Source: an uncultured Clostridia bacterium (GTDB lineage: Bacteria; Bacillota; Clostridia; Christensenellales; Borkfalkiaceae). From it: a stretch of DNA of 64,000 bases. Every line of letters begins with the position of its first letter. The stretch's first letter is position 1. The translations under genes and the position numbers were made by a program. The notes beneath the pieces are model-generated. The model did not search any database and was not told the origin of the DNA. It worked only from the letters and a program-made list of their open reading frames with translations. The stretch lies in assembly GCA_944354535.1 (NCBI GenBank), contig CALVPY010000051.1:1-64000 (forward strand), given 5' to 3'. This document shows, piece after piece, positions 42,290 through 52,783 of the stretch.

Positions 42290-43135
42290 ATGATATACGA
42301 AAAAGTCGATCTCTATCGATACTTCGGCATAGAACGGGGGGAACAGGCAGAAGGGTACCTCACCGCGTATGTTCCCGCTTCCCTCGAACCCGAACTCAAA
42401 GCAAAGCTGCGCCCCGGGATGCTCGTCATCCCGGGCGGCGGCTATTGGTTCCGCTCGGGGCGGGAAAAGGAACCCGTTGCACTTGCCTATCTGCGGGAAG
42501 GCTACTGCGTGTTCACGCTCGACTACTCCGTACAGACGGCCTTTCCCGTCCCTCTCCTCGAAGCCGCGATGGCAATGATCTATCTTCGGGAAAACGCCGC
42601 AAAATACGGGCTCGACCCCGCACATCTCGCCGCGATCGGGTTTTCGGCGGGCGGCCACCTTGCGGGGATGCTCTCCTTGCTCTATGAAGAACCCGAGATC
42701 GTCTCGGTTTTAGGCGACAGAGCGAAGGAGGCGCGCCCCGACGCCGTTGTTCTCTCCTACCCCGTCATCACGATGGGGGAGCGGACGCACGGCGGCACGC
42801 GCGATAACATCACGGGAGGGAGCAAGGAACTGTTGCAGCGCCTTTCCCTCGAAAAACGCGTCTTAGAGAAAGCGCCTCCTGCCTTTCTTTGGCATACACA
42901 GGAAGATGACTGCGTTCCCGTAGAAAACTCCCTTCTTTTGGCTGCGGCATACCGCAAGGCAGGCGTTCCCTTTGCCTTGCACATCTTTGAGCACGGCCCG
43001 CACGGACTGAGCCTCATTTCTCCCGAGACGAGCGATCAGACGGAATACGATACGCGGCTCGCACCCGTGGGGAAATGGTTTTCGCTTTCCCTCGACTGGC
43101 TGAAAAGCCGCGGATTTGCGGTAAGGCCCGTTTGA
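42290..43135 (+). CDS. Alpha/beta-hydrolase, carbohydrate-esterase-like
   Basis: This encodes 281 residues. The oxyanion segment LVIPGGGYWFRSGREKEPVA, the nucleophile elbow GFSAGGHLAGML (Ser near residue 121), the acid in HTQEDDCVPVENS and the His in HGPHGLSL form a complete triad. This layout is that of acetyl-xylan-esterase-like or BD-FAE-type hydrolases. There is no signal peptide, so the substrate is probably an imported acylated oligosaccharide. It shares a promoter with the GH42 gene. No convincing terminator follows, only weak A/T-rich hairpins before the infC promoter. Confidence 0.85.
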   Translation: MIYEKVDLYRYFGIERGEQAEGYLTAYVPASLEPELKAKLRPGMLVIPGGGYWFRSGREKEPVALAYLREGYCVFTLDYSVQTAFPVPLLEAAMAMIYLRENAAKYGLDPAHLAAIGFSAGGHLAGMLSLLYEEPEIVSVLGDRAKEARPDAVVLSYPVITMGERTHGGTRDNITGGSKELLQRLSLEKRVLEKAPPAFLWHTQEDDCVPVENSLLLAAAYRKAGVPFALHIFEHGPHGLSLISPETSDQTEYDTRLAPVGKWFSLSLDWLKSRGFAVRPV

Positions 43136-43268
43136 TTCGATTTTGCTCGAAATATAAAAGAGAGAAAAGCGGCTGTTTTTTCGAAAAACATCGAAACAAG
43201 GCATCCTCTTTCGCCGCCGCAAGAAAGCAAAGGGAAGAAAAAATCTTCAAAAAACCTTGTAAAAACAT

Positions 43269-43298
43269 TTGACAAAGAGAGAAGAGTTGTGGTATCAT
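43269..43298 (+). promoter_or_regulatory. Promoter of infC-rpmI-rplT
   Basis: TTGACA (43269-43274), 18-base spacer, TATCAT (43293-43298) with a TG extension. It gives a leader of about 165 bases before infC. Confidence 0.7.
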
Positions 43299-43329
43299 TC
43301 TCGCGTCAAGCAGAGGCGAACCCTTCTCT

Positions 43330-43453
43330 CCGCACGGCAGACGGCTTGTGCGGGTCGATATTTCCCCAAGATACAAGCGGCCGAAACGCGCTTGTAAGAG
43401 GGATATTGCGGCAATCAACGGGTCACGCTCATGCGCGATCCGTTTTAATTTTT
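43330..43453 (+). promoter_or_regulatory. Structured infC leader with attenuator-like terminator
   Basis: Three hairpins are visible in the leader. CCGCAC (43330-43335) pairs with GTGCGG (43348-43353). TACAAGCG (43372-43379) pairs with CGCTTGTA (43389-43396). Last, GGGTCACGC-TCAT-GCGCGATCC (43420-43441, one mismatch) is followed by TTTTAATTTTT. That last one is an intrinsic terminator ahead of the gene, so readthrough control is likely. In other Firmicutes the infC operon is repressed by L20 acting on its leader (established); L20 control here is inferred. Confidence 0.6.
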
Positions 43454-43468
43454 GTGAGAGGTGGAAAT

Positions 43469-43981
<513 letters not shown>

Positions 43982-44045
43982 AAAGCCGCGCGGCAAATCA
44001 CGCCGCGGCCGAATAAATTCGAAAAACTCATTGGAGGACAAAGAT

Positions 44046-44246
44046 ATGCCGAAACAGAAATCGCACAGCGGTAGCAAGAAGCGCTTCTGGCTCACCGGCA
44101 CCGGGAAGGTCAACAGACCTCACGGCGGTAAGAACCACAAGGCGGAAACCAAGAACAGAAAGAGAAAGAGAAATCTTCGTCAGACGACGCTCGTCTCCGC
44201 AACGCAGGAGAACACTGTCAAGAAGATGATCCCCTACAAGGACTAA
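44046..44246 (+). CDS. rpmI: 50S ribosomal protein L35
   Basis: This encodes 66 residues starting at ATG 44046 after GGAGGACAAAGAT. The small, very basic sequence (MPKQKSHSGSKKRFWLTGTG, RKRKRNLRQTTLVS) is typical of L35. It is the middle gene of infC-rpmI-rplT and is separated from its neighbours by 64 and 15 bases. Confidence 0.96.
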   Translation: MPKQKSHSGSKKRFWLTGTGKVNRPHGGKNHKAETKNRKRKRNLRQTTLVSATQENTVKKMIPYKD

Positions 44247-44261
44247 GAGGAGGCTGAAACA

Positions 44262-44612
44262 ATGCGTATTAAAAGAGGTGTCAACGCTGTCAAAAAGCGC
44301 AGAAAGATCTTAAAGCTCGCCAAGGGCTATTGGGGCAATAAGAGCAAGAACTATCGCATCGCCCGCGAAGCGGTGATGAAGTCGCTCAACTATGCATACG
44401 TCGGCAGAAGGCTGAAAAAGCGCGATATGCGTTCGCTTTGGATCGCGCGCATCAATGCAGGCGCTCGCATGAACGGGCTCTCCTACTCCCGCCTCATGCA
44501 CGGTCTGAAGGTCGCAGGGATCGACCTCAACCGCAAGGTGCTTGCAGATCTCGCAGTCACGGATGCCAAGGCATTCAGCGAACTTTGCGAGAAGGCAAAG
44601 GCCGCAATCTAA
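44262..44612 (+). CDS. rplT: 50S ribosomal protein L20
   Basis: This encodes 116 residues ([20 protein letters not shown], then [20 protein letters not shown]), full length. L20 is an early 23S rRNA-binding assembly protein and in Firmicutes and enterobacteria represses its own operon by binding the mRNA. That fits the structured leader upstream of infC. GAGGAGG precedes the start and a terminator follows. Confidence 0.97.
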   Translation: MRIKRGVNAVKKRRKILKLAKGYWGNKSKNYRIAREAVMKSLNYAYVGRRLKKRDMRSLWIARINAGARMNGLSYSRLMHGLKVAGIDLNRKVLADLAVTDAKAFSELCEKAKAAI

Positions 44613-44619
44613 CGCACCG

Positions 44620-44648
44620 AAAAAGCCTTTTTCCAAAAAGGCTTTTTT
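44620..44648 (+). terminator. Terminator of infC-rpmI-rplT
   Basis: AAAAAGCCTTTTT-CC-AAAAAGGCTTTTTT forms a long stem with a final T-run. Confidence 0.85.
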
Positions 44649-44670
44649 CCTATTCTTCTTGAGTCGTTCT

Positions 44671-45402
44671 ATGGTCATCCTGTCCAAAAACAACCCGCAG
44701 GTCAAGGAACTCCGCGCCCTCCGCGAAAAGAAAGCGCGGAAAGAGGCGGGCAGTTTCCTTGTCGAAGGGGAAAAGATGGTGAAGGAATGCCTTGCAAGCG
44801 GCATCCGCTTGAGGCGCATCGTCGCAAGGGAGGACTATCGGGGGGAACTTGCCCCCGATCTCGTCCTCGGCAGCGATGCCTTTTCGAGCATCTCCGAAGA
44901 AAAGACGCCGCAGCCCGTATTGGCGGAAGCCGAACTTCCTGATACTTCGCTGCGCCCGCCGAAGGGGAGCTGCCTTGTTCTGGACGGGCTGCAAGACCCC
45001 GCCAACGTGGGCGCCATCATACGGACGGCGAACGCGGCGGGATACAACGAGCTCTATCTCATCGGCTGCGCCGATCCCTTCTCCCCGAAAAGCGTGCGCG
45101 CGAGCATGAGCGGCGTCTTCTTTACAGAGCTCATGCAGGGAACGCGGGAAGAGGTGCTCTCCGTGCTCGCAAACGTTCCGTTCATCGCGGCGGACATGGA
45201 CGGGGAAAACATCTTCTCCTTCACGCCTCCCGAACAGTTCGCTCTCTGCATCGGAAGCGAGGGGAACGGTCTTTCCGAGGCCGTCCGCGCAAGGGCGGCG
45301 CATACGGTGCGCATCCCGATGGGCGAAAAGACGGAGAGTTTGAACGCCGCAGTCTCGGCGGGCATCCTCATGTACGAGCTCAAGAGAAATTTGTTTATCT
45401 AA
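44671..45402 (+). CDS. TrmH/SpoU family RNA 2'-O-methyltransferase
   Basis: This encodes 243 residues. The N-terminal substrate-binding domain (KNNPQVKELRALREKKARKE) is followed by the SPOUT knot domain with motif 1 LDGLQDPANVGAIIRTANAA, motif 2 ALCIGSEGNGLSEAV and motif 3 IPMGEKTESLNAAVSAGILM. It transfers methyl from S-adenosylmethionine to a ribose 2'-OH in rRNA or tRNA; the target nucleotide is unknown. The start is ATG 44671 with a weak TTGAG ribosome site. It lies directly behind rplT, a common position for this family. Confidence 0.93.
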   Translation: MVILSKNNPQVKELRALREKKARKEAGSFLVEGEKMVKECLASGIRLRRIVAREDYRGELAPDLVLGSDAFSSISEEKTPQPVLAEAELPDTSLRPPKGSCLVLDGLQDPANVGAIIRTANAAGYNELYLIGCADPFSPKSVRASMSGVFFTELMQGTREEVLSVLANVPFIAADMDGENIFSFTPPEQFALCIGSEGNGLSEAVRARAAHTVRIPMGEKTESLNAAVSAGILMYELKRNLFI

Positions 45403-45425
45403 CGCAGAAACGAGGTTTTATATTT

Positions 45426-46166
45426 ATGTCAGGACACAGCAAATGGCACAATATCCAGGCGAAGAAGGGGAAAGCGGATGCCGCGCGCGGCAAGCTCTTC
45501 ACCAAGATCGGCAGAGAACTTGCAGTCGCCGCAAAGGGCAATCCCAATCCTTCCACCAACTCCAAGCTCGCCGACGTCATCGCAAAGGCAAAAGCGGCGA
45601 ATATGCCCAACGACAACATCGAGCGCTCCATCAAGCGTGCCGCGGGCGACTTCGGCGACCGTGACTACAAGGAGCTCACCTACGAAGGGTACGGCGTGGG
45701 CGGCGCTGCCGTCATCATCACGACGCTCACCGACAACAACAACCGCACCGCGGGCGACGTGCGCGCCATCATGAGCAAGCACGGCGGCTCCCTCGGCACG
45801 ACGGGCAGCGTCTCCTATATGTTCGACAACAAGGGCGTCATCGTCGTCGAGCGCACGCCCGATCTCGACGAGGACACCGTGACGGAATACGCCCTCGACG
45901 CAGGCGCGGAAGATGTCGTCACCGAAGACGACGCTTACGAGATCTACACGACGCCCGCAGGCTTCTCCGAAGCGAGAAAGTATCTCGAAGAGAAGGGGCT
46001 CACCTTCCTGCAGGCGGAGATCACCATGATCCCTCAGAACAAGATCACCCTGCCCGAAGACAAGCTCGAGACCTTCATGAAGATGCTCGACAAGCTCGAC
46101 GAAAACGACGACGTGCAGACCGTCTATCACAATGTAGAACTTCCCGAAGAGGAAGAAGAGGAATAA
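45426..46166 (+). CDS. YebC/PmpR family protein
   Basis: This encodes 246 residues with the invariant MSGHSKWHNIQAKKGKADAA opening and full family length. The family has been described as DNA-binding regulators and more recently as a factor that relieves ribosome stalling (established for homologues); which applies here is open. The second domain contains the usual GYGVGGAAVIITTLTDNNNR. The C-terminus is acidic. It lies 23 bases after the methyltransferase gene and upstream of proA in the same direction. Confidence 0.95.
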   Translation: MSGHSKWHNIQAKKGKADAARGKLFTKIGRELAVAAKGNPNPSTNSKLADVIAKAKAANMPNDNIERSIKRAAGDFGDRDYKELTYEGYGVGGAAVIITTLTDNNNRTAGDVRAIMSKHGGSLGTTGSVSYMFDNKGVIVVERTPDLDEDTVTEYALDAGAEDVVTEDDAYEIYTTPAGFSEARKYLEEKGLTFLQAEITMIPQNKITLPEDKLETFMKMLDKLDENDDVQTVYHNVELPEEEEEE

Positions 46167-46247
46167 TGTCAGGCGGAGGGCGGGAGCTCTCCGCCTTTGC
46201 ACTTATTTTCGAGCGGTTTGGCGCACGATTTGCAAGGAGGAAAATGT

Positions 46248-47483
46248 ATGACCATTCCCGAAGTATGCCGCCTCGCCAAAGAGGGGGCGCACACCATCGC
46301 CTATTCGACGGAAGAAGAAAAGAACAAAATGCTCACGCTCGCGGCGGACGCCCTCATCAAAGACAGCGCAAAGATCATCGCCGAAAATCACGAGGACGTT
46401 ATCACCTGCACGCGCGGGGCGCAGTTTCAGGACCGCCTCATGCTCAACGAGCAGCGCATCGCGGGCATCGCGGAGGGGCTGAAAAAGCTCATCGCACTCC
46501 CTTGCCCCGTGGGGGAAGTCATCGAGCGGCACACGGCGGCGTCCGGCATCATGATCGAGCGCGTCCGCGTCCCGTTCGGGGTCATCGGGATCGTCTATGA
46601 ATCCCGCCCCAACGTCACGGCGGATGCCATCGGTCTCTGCATCAAGAGCGGCAACGCCGTCGTCCTTCGCGGCAGCAAGGACGCCCTGCGCTCCAACATC
46701 GCCATCGTGACGTCGATCAAGGAGGCGCTGAAAGCGGGAGGCTTCGATCCTTCCTTTATCCAGCTCATCACCGACAAGACGCGGGAAGGGGCGCGCGAAT
46801 TCATGCGGCAGAAGGGGCTCATCGACGTGCTCATCCCGCGGGGGAGCAAGACGCTTATCGACAGCGCCCTCGAAAACGCGACCGTCCCCGTCATCGAAAC
46901 GGGCACGGGCAACTGCCATATCTATCTGGAACAGTCTGCGGACATCGACAAGGCGATCCCCATCCTCATCAACGCCAAGACGCAGCGCACGAGCGTATGC
47001 AACGCGGCGGAGAGCCTTGTCATCGACCGCAGTTTTGCCGAAACCCACATGAAGGAGATCTGCGACGCCCTCATTGAAAAACAGGTGGAGCTGGTGGGGG
47101 ATGCAGAGGCGTGCGCGCTCGACGACCGCATTGCTCCCGCGTCGGAGGAGGACTTCTATACGGAGTACAACGCCCTCAAAATGTCCGTCAAGATCGTTTC
47201 GGGCATCGACGAGGCCATCCCATTCATCAACGAACACTCCACGAGCCACAGCGAAGCGATCGTCACCGAAGACGATGCGGCGGGGGAGCGCTTTTTGCGC
47301 GAGATCGACTCAGCCTGCGTCTACAAGAACGCCTCGACGCGCTTTTCGGACGGATTCGAGTTCGGGTTCGGCGCGGAGATGGGCATCTCCACCCAGAAGC
47401 TGCACGCCCGCGGCCCGATGGGGCTCCGCGAGCTGACTTCCTACAAGTTCGTCATCCGCGGCAACGGACAGACAAGAGCATAA
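46248..47483 (+). CDS. proA: Gamma-glutamyl phosphate reductase
   Basis: This encodes 411 residues from ATG 46248, seven bases after AAGGAGG. It reduces gamma-glutamyl phosphate to glutamate semialdehyde with NADPH, the second step of proline synthesis. The catalytic Cys lies in AKTQRTSVCNAAESLVI and the cofactor region in VPFGVIGIVYESRPNVTADA. The partner kinase gene proB is not in the window, so proA is separated from it here. It ends at a terminator. Confidence 0.96.
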   Translation: MTIPEVCRLAKEGAHTIAYSTEEEKNKMLTLAADALIKDSAKIIAENHEDVITCTRGAQFQDRLMLNEQRIAGIAEGLKKLIALPCPVGEVIERHTAASGIMIERVRVPFGVIGIVYESRPNVTADAIGLCIKSGNAVVLRGSKDALRSNIAIVTSIKEALKAGGFDPSFIQLITDKTREGAREFMRQKGLIDVLIPRGSKTLIDSALENATVPVIETGTGNCHIYLEQSADIDKAIPILINAKTQRTSVCNAAESLVIDRSFAETHMKEICDALIEKQVELVGDAEACALDDRIAPASEEDFYTEYNALKMSVKIVSGIDEAIPFINEHSTSHSEAIVTEDDAAGERFLREIDSACVYKNASTRFSDGFEFGFGAEMGISTQKLHARGPMGLRELTSYKFVIRGNGQTRA

Positions 47484-47533
47484 CATACAAAACCGGGACG
47501 GCGTTCAACGGCAATTCCCATAGAAACCAAAAC

Positions 47534-47566
47534 GAGCAAAAAATCGTAAGATTCTTTGCTCGTTTT
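47534..47566 (+). terminator. Terminator of proA
   Basis: GAGCAAAAAATC-GTAA-GATTCTTTGCTC (one mismatch) followed by GTTTTATT. Confidence 0.8.
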
Positions 47567-47586
47567 ATTGCTCGGCGGATCAAAAT

Positions 47587-48033
47587 TTAACTTATCTGTT
47601 TAAAAAGACGCGCATTCCAAAAATCCATACCGAGCTCATCAATATAGAAATGCAAGATCGCTCGGTAATTTTTGGCGGCTGCGATAAGCATGATCATGTC
47701 AACATCGGGCGAAACTGCCTTTTCTGCGTGCCGAAACAGCCTTTTACCGATCCCGCAATTTCGATATTGCGGTTTAACATACAACTCATCAATTTCAAAA
47801 TACTTGGTTCCTGCTTTACAAATCGAGGCGTCTTTCTCAGTCGATGTGATATGACCGAACAAATATCCACAAATCAAATCTTCGTCCGTTGCAACAAAGA
47901 TTCGTTTCTCTTTGAGATCATCCGAACTGTTTCTGCGATAACCACAACAAGAGTTTTCCTGTTCCCATTCTTTTGAAAGTGTAATCAACTGAACTGCGAC
48001 ACGTTCCGAATAATTGATTTCTTTTATCGTCAT
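47587..48033 (-). CDS. GNAT family N-acetyltransferase
   Basis: This encodes 148 residues. The acetyl-CoA-binding motif A is QYRNCGIGKRLF, preceded by the strand YFEIDELYVKP, and the C-terminal FYIDELGMDFWNARLF completes the fold. The substrate is unknown; antibiotic, amine or protein acetylation are all possible. The gene is AT-richer than its housekeeping neighbours and sits alone between two terminators, which suggests acquisition by transfer. Confidence 0.85.
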   Translation of the reverse strand: MTIKEINYSERVAVQLITLSKEWEQENSCCGYRRNSSDDLKEKRIFVATDEDLICGYLFGHITSTEKDASICKAGTKYFEIDELYVKPQYRNCGIGKRLFRHAEKAVSPDVDMIMLIAAAKNYRAILHFYIDELGMDFWNARLFKQIS

Positions 48034-48105
48034 ATATGCTCCCCGTTACACTACCGTTTTCCTTATCGTAACTATAGAGTAAATCGCTGAAGAACAAAAT
48101 AAACA

Positions 48106-48139
48106 AGCGCACTGCCTTACCTGCAAGGTATCGTGCGCT
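48106..48139. terminator. Terminator between the NUDIX and GNAT genes
   Basis: AGCGCAC and GTGCGCT form the base of a stem with an inner CCTT/AAGG stem. T-rich stretches follow on both strands. It would serve the NUDIX gene on the minus strand. Confidence 0.6.
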
Positions 48140-48219
48140 ATGTTTTTTTCATTGTGCTATATTGTTTTATTGCGGTAATTTCCCTGTCGAAATTTCGCCT
48201 CAAAGCGTCCCGGTTTCCT

Positions 48220-48717
48220 TTACTTCTTTTTCGGATGCAGTTCGGAAAAGGCACCCAAGAGGAAATGCTCCGCCGTCGAATTCTTGCGGATGAGTTCCTT
48301 TGCCTCTTCGGGCGTACACCACTTCACCTCGGTGAGCTCCTCGTTGAGGACGGTCTCCGCATTTTCGTCCGCCGTCACGATATAGTTGAGCATCAGAAGG
48401 TCTTTCTGCTCATGATAGCGCGACGCATGATAGCGCCACTTGACGGCATTGAGGCGGGTCTCCTCGCGCAGTTCGCGCACCAGCGCCTTTTCGGCGTTTT
48501 CGCCCTTCCTGATATAACCCGCAAACAGCTTATAATCCTCGTCGCCCACATGGCGCGCCAGAAGGATCTTGTCCTCCGAGCGGTTGACGACGGTCATAGA
48601 CACCGCAACGGGAAAGAAGGGGAACTTGAATTTTTCGCACTTGGGGCAGTAGGGCACGAGGCCTTCGTTCTCCAGGAACCGCAGCGTGAGTTTTTCTCCG
48701 CAGTCCATGCAATACAT
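48220..48717 (-). CDS. NUDIX hydrolase with N-terminal zinc ribbon
   Basis: This encodes 165 residues. The N-terminal zinc ribbon (YCMDCGEKL, YCPKCEKF) precedes a NUDIX domain, as in NudC-type NAD(H) pyrophosphatases. The NUDIX box GYIRKGENAEKALVRELREE is intact for the catalytic glutamates, but the Gly that usually follows REExG is replaced by Arg (EETRL). The likely reaction is cleavage of a nucleoside diphosphate linked to another group; the substrate is uncertain. It has its own promoter, divergent from purA. Confidence 0.88.
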   Translation of the reverse strand: MYCMDCGEKLTLRFLENEGLVPYCPKCEKFKFPFFPVAVSMTVVNRSEDKILLARHVGDEDYKLFAGYIRKGENAEKALVRELREETRLNAVKWRYHASRYHEQKDLLMLNYIVTADENAETVLNEELTEVKWCTPEEAKELIRKNSTAEHFLLGAFSELHPKKK

Positions 48718-48746
48718 CTCTCTTTCCTCCCGAATTTATTTTCTCT

Positions 48747-48775
48747 ATTTTACGCTCATGCGGCGGAAATGTCAA
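48747..48775 (-). promoter_or_regulatory. Sigma-A promoter of the NUDIX gene
   Basis: Minus strand: TTGACA (48775-48770), 17-base spacer, TAAAAT (48752-48747). Confidence 0.8.
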
Positions 48776-48888
48776 CCTGAATTTGTAAAAAAATTGCAAT
48801 AACGCGGTAAAGACTGACAGCAGGCCGCCCGCATTGCCCAAATAGCTTTGCATTTATTTGAACGGACGGAAAAATGCAGAACTAACGC

Positions 48889-48918
48889 TTGACAGTTCAC
48901 GTCCTCCCATTGTATAAT
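48889..48918 (+). promoter_or_regulatory. Sigma-A promoter of the purA run
   Basis: TTGACA (48889-48894), 18-base spacer, TATAAT (48913-48918). The six genes that follow are close together and in the same direction. Confidence 0.85.
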
Positions 48919-48975
48919 GGAATGTATTTTGATAATGCCCGACTATGTGCAATACGGGCTTTGGGAGGAAAACAA

Positions 48976-50250
48976 ATGCTGACATCCATTTGCGGGATCA
49001 ACTGGGGCGACGAAGGAAAGGGGAAGATGGTAGACTTCCTCTCCGAAGGGTACGACATCGTCTGCCGCTATCAGGGCGGCAACAACGCCGGCCATACCGT
49101 CATCAACGAGAGGGGAAAGTTCATCCTCAATCTGCTGCCTTCGGGCATCCTGCGCGAGGACGTCGTCAACGTGCTCGGGCCCGGCATGGTCATCGATATC
49201 AAGCATCTCACCGAAGAGATGGGGCGCCTTCGCGAAAAGGGCGTCAAGATCGGCCCCGAGAACCTCAAAATAAGCGACAGGGCGGTCATCACCATGCCCT
49301 ATCACGTCCTCATGGACTGCATCGAAGAGGAGCGCCTTGCCGATAAAAAGTTCGGCTCCACCCGCCGCGGCATCGCGCCCGTCTATGCCGACAAGTACAT
49401 GAAGAAGGCGTTCCGCATGGGCGAGCTCCTGCACACCGACCTCATGTATGCGCGCGTCAAGGACATCGTCGAGTGGAAGAACCTCACCGTCGCGGGCGGC
49501 TATCATCACGAGCCCATCACGACGGAAGAGACCATCGACTATCTGAAAACGTACGGCGAGCCCCTCAAAGATTACATCTGCGACGTGGGTCTCTTCCTTA
49601 ACAACGCCAATAAAGAGGGCAAGAAGATCATGTTCGAGGCGCAGCTCGGCGCCCTCCGCGACATCGACTTCGGCATCTATCCCTATACGTCGAGCTCTTC
49701 GACCATCGCGGCATACGCGCCCATCGGCGCAGGTGTGCCCAATCTCAAACTCGATAAGTCCATCGGCATCATGAAGGCGTACTCCTCCTGCGTGGGCGAG
49801 GGCCCCTTCACGGCGGAATATTTCGGCGAGCCCGCGGAAAAACTGAGAGCGGCGGGCGGAGAGTACGGCGCAGCGACGGGCCGTCCCAGAAGGGTGGGAC
49901 CTTTCGACGTCGTCGCCTCCTCCTACGGCATCCGCTGCCAGGGCGCGGACGAGATCGTCCTCACCAAGCTCGACATCCTCTCCGTCTACGACGAGATCGA
50001 AGTGTGTACCGCATACGAGCTGGACGGCAAGATCATCCACGACTTCCCTTACCCCGACGCGCTCAACCGCTGCAAGCCCGTCTTCGAGAAGGTCAAGGGC
50101 TGGCACACCGATATTTCCAAGTGCCGCAAGAAGGAAGAACTTCCCAAAGAGGCGCTCGATTACATCAAGTATATCGAAGAAAAGTGCAGCTGCAACATCA
50201 CCTATGTCGCGGTCGGCGCAGAACGCGATGCGGTCATCAAACTCAAATAA
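48976..50250 (+). CDS. purA: Adenylosuccinate synthetase
   Basis: This encodes 424 residues from ATG 48976 (GGGAGG upstream). It joins IMP and aspartate using GTP, the first step from IMP to AMP. GINWGDEGKGKMVDFL is the GTP-binding start; GGNNAGHTV with the catalytic His and GATGRPRRVGPFD are present. The length is normal. It is the first gene of a run that mixes nucleotide synthesis (purA, pyrG) with diaminopimelate synthesis (dapF, dapL). Confidence 0.97.
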   Translation: MLTSICGINWGDEGKGKMVDFLSEGYDIVCRYQGGNNAGHTVINERGKFILNLLPSGILREDVVNVLGPGMVIDIKHLTEEMGRLREKGVKIGPENLKISDRAVITMPYHVLMDCIEEERLADKKFGSTRRGIAPVYADKYMKKAFRMGELLHTDLMYARVKDIVEWKNLTVAGGYHHEPITTEETIDYLKTYGEPLKDYICDVGLFLNNANKEGKKIMFEAQLGALRDIDFGIYPYTSSSSTIAAYAPIGAGVPNLKLDKSIGIMKAYSSCVGEGPFTAEYFGEPAEKLRAAGGEYGAATGRPRRVGPFDVVASSYGIRCQGADEIVLTKLDILSVYDEIEVCTAYELDGKIIHDFPYPDALNRCKPVFEKVKGWHTDISKCRKKEELPKEALDYIKYIEEKCSCNITYVAVGAERDAVIKLK

Positions 50251-50307
50251 ATCTTAAAATACCGAGCCCGCGGGCGATGCCTGCGGGCGTCGGCAATCGA
50301 TAACGCC

Positions 50308-51141
50308 ATGAAATTTTACAAGATGCACGGCATCGGCAACGATTATATCTATTTCGATTGCTTCGACCAAATGCCCGAAGACCCGTCTGCGCTTGCGGTC
50401 AAGCTCTCCGACCGTCACTTCTCCGTCGGCGGAGACGGCGTCATCCTCGTGTGCAGGAGCGACGTAGCAGATGGCAAAATGCGTATGTTCAATGCGGACG
50501 GCAGCGAGGGGAAGATGTGCGGCAACGGCATCCGCTGCGTCGGCAAGTTCCTCTACGAGATCAAGGGAATCCGCAAAGATACCATCACCGTAGAGACGCT
50601 GAGCGGCATCAAGACGCTCAAAATGCACACCCAAAACGGAAAAGTGAGCTCGGTCACCGTCGATATGGGCGCGCCCGAACTTTTACCTTCCCGCATCCCC
50701 GCAAAGTTCGAAGGGGAGAGAGCAGTCGATGTGCCGCTCGCCGTCGAAGGGAAGGAATACCGCGTCACCGCAGTTTCCATGGGCAATCCGCACTGCGTCG
50801 TGTTCGGCGGCGATCCGTATGCACTCGCGCTCGAAAAGATCGGCCCCGCGTTCGAACACCACGAAGCCTTCCCCGAGAGCGTCAACACCGAATTTGTGGA
50901 AGTGCTCGCAAGGAACGAGCTTAAGATGCGCGTCTGGGAGCGCGGCAGCGGAGAGACGTGGGCGTGCGGCACGGGCGCGTGCGCCGTTGCGGTCGCAGCC
51001 GTCCTCAACGGCTTTGCCGATATGGGGAAGGACATCCTCGTGCACCTTCGCGGCGGGGATCTTACCATCGTCTATACGGAGGAGACCGTCTTCATGACGG
51101 GTCCCGCCGAATTCAGTTTCACGGGCGATACGGAAATTTGA
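50308..51141 (+). CDS. dapF: Diaminopimelate epimerase
   Basis: This encodes 277 residues and converts LL- to meso-diaminopimelate for peptidoglycan and lysine. The two catalytic cysteines are in MCGNGIRCVG and WACGTGACAV, and the start MKFYKMHGIGNDYIYFD is typical. There is no clear ribosome site before the ATG; a GC-rich hairpin (GCCCGC/GCGGGC at about 50265-50290) lies in the gap from purA and may affect coupling. With dapL three genes on it completes the aminotransferase route from tetrahydrodipicolinate. Confidence 0.96.
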   Translation: MKFYKMHGIGNDYIYFDCFDQMPEDPSALAVKLSDRHFSVGGDGVILVCRSDVADGKMRMFNADGSEGKMCGNGIRCVGKFLYEIKGIRKDTITVETLSGIKTLKMHTQNGKVSSVTVDMGAPELLPSRIPAKFEGERAVDVPLAVEGKEYRVTAVSMGNPHCVVFGGDPYALALEKIGPAFEHHEAFPESVNTEFVEVLARNELKMRVWERGSGETWACGTGACAVAVAAVLNGFADMGKDILVHLRGGDLTIVYTEETVFMTGPAEFSFTGDTEI

Positions 51142-51175
51142 TAACACAAGAAAAACATCATAGAAGGAAGGACAG

Positions 51176-52780
<1,605 letters not shown>

Positions 52781-52783
52781 AAG

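Noticed and set aside
43136..43268. Terminator after the esterase gene
   Set aside because: Only weak A/T hairpins (for example TGTTTTT-TCG-AAAAACA at 43174-43190) are present, with no proper T-run.
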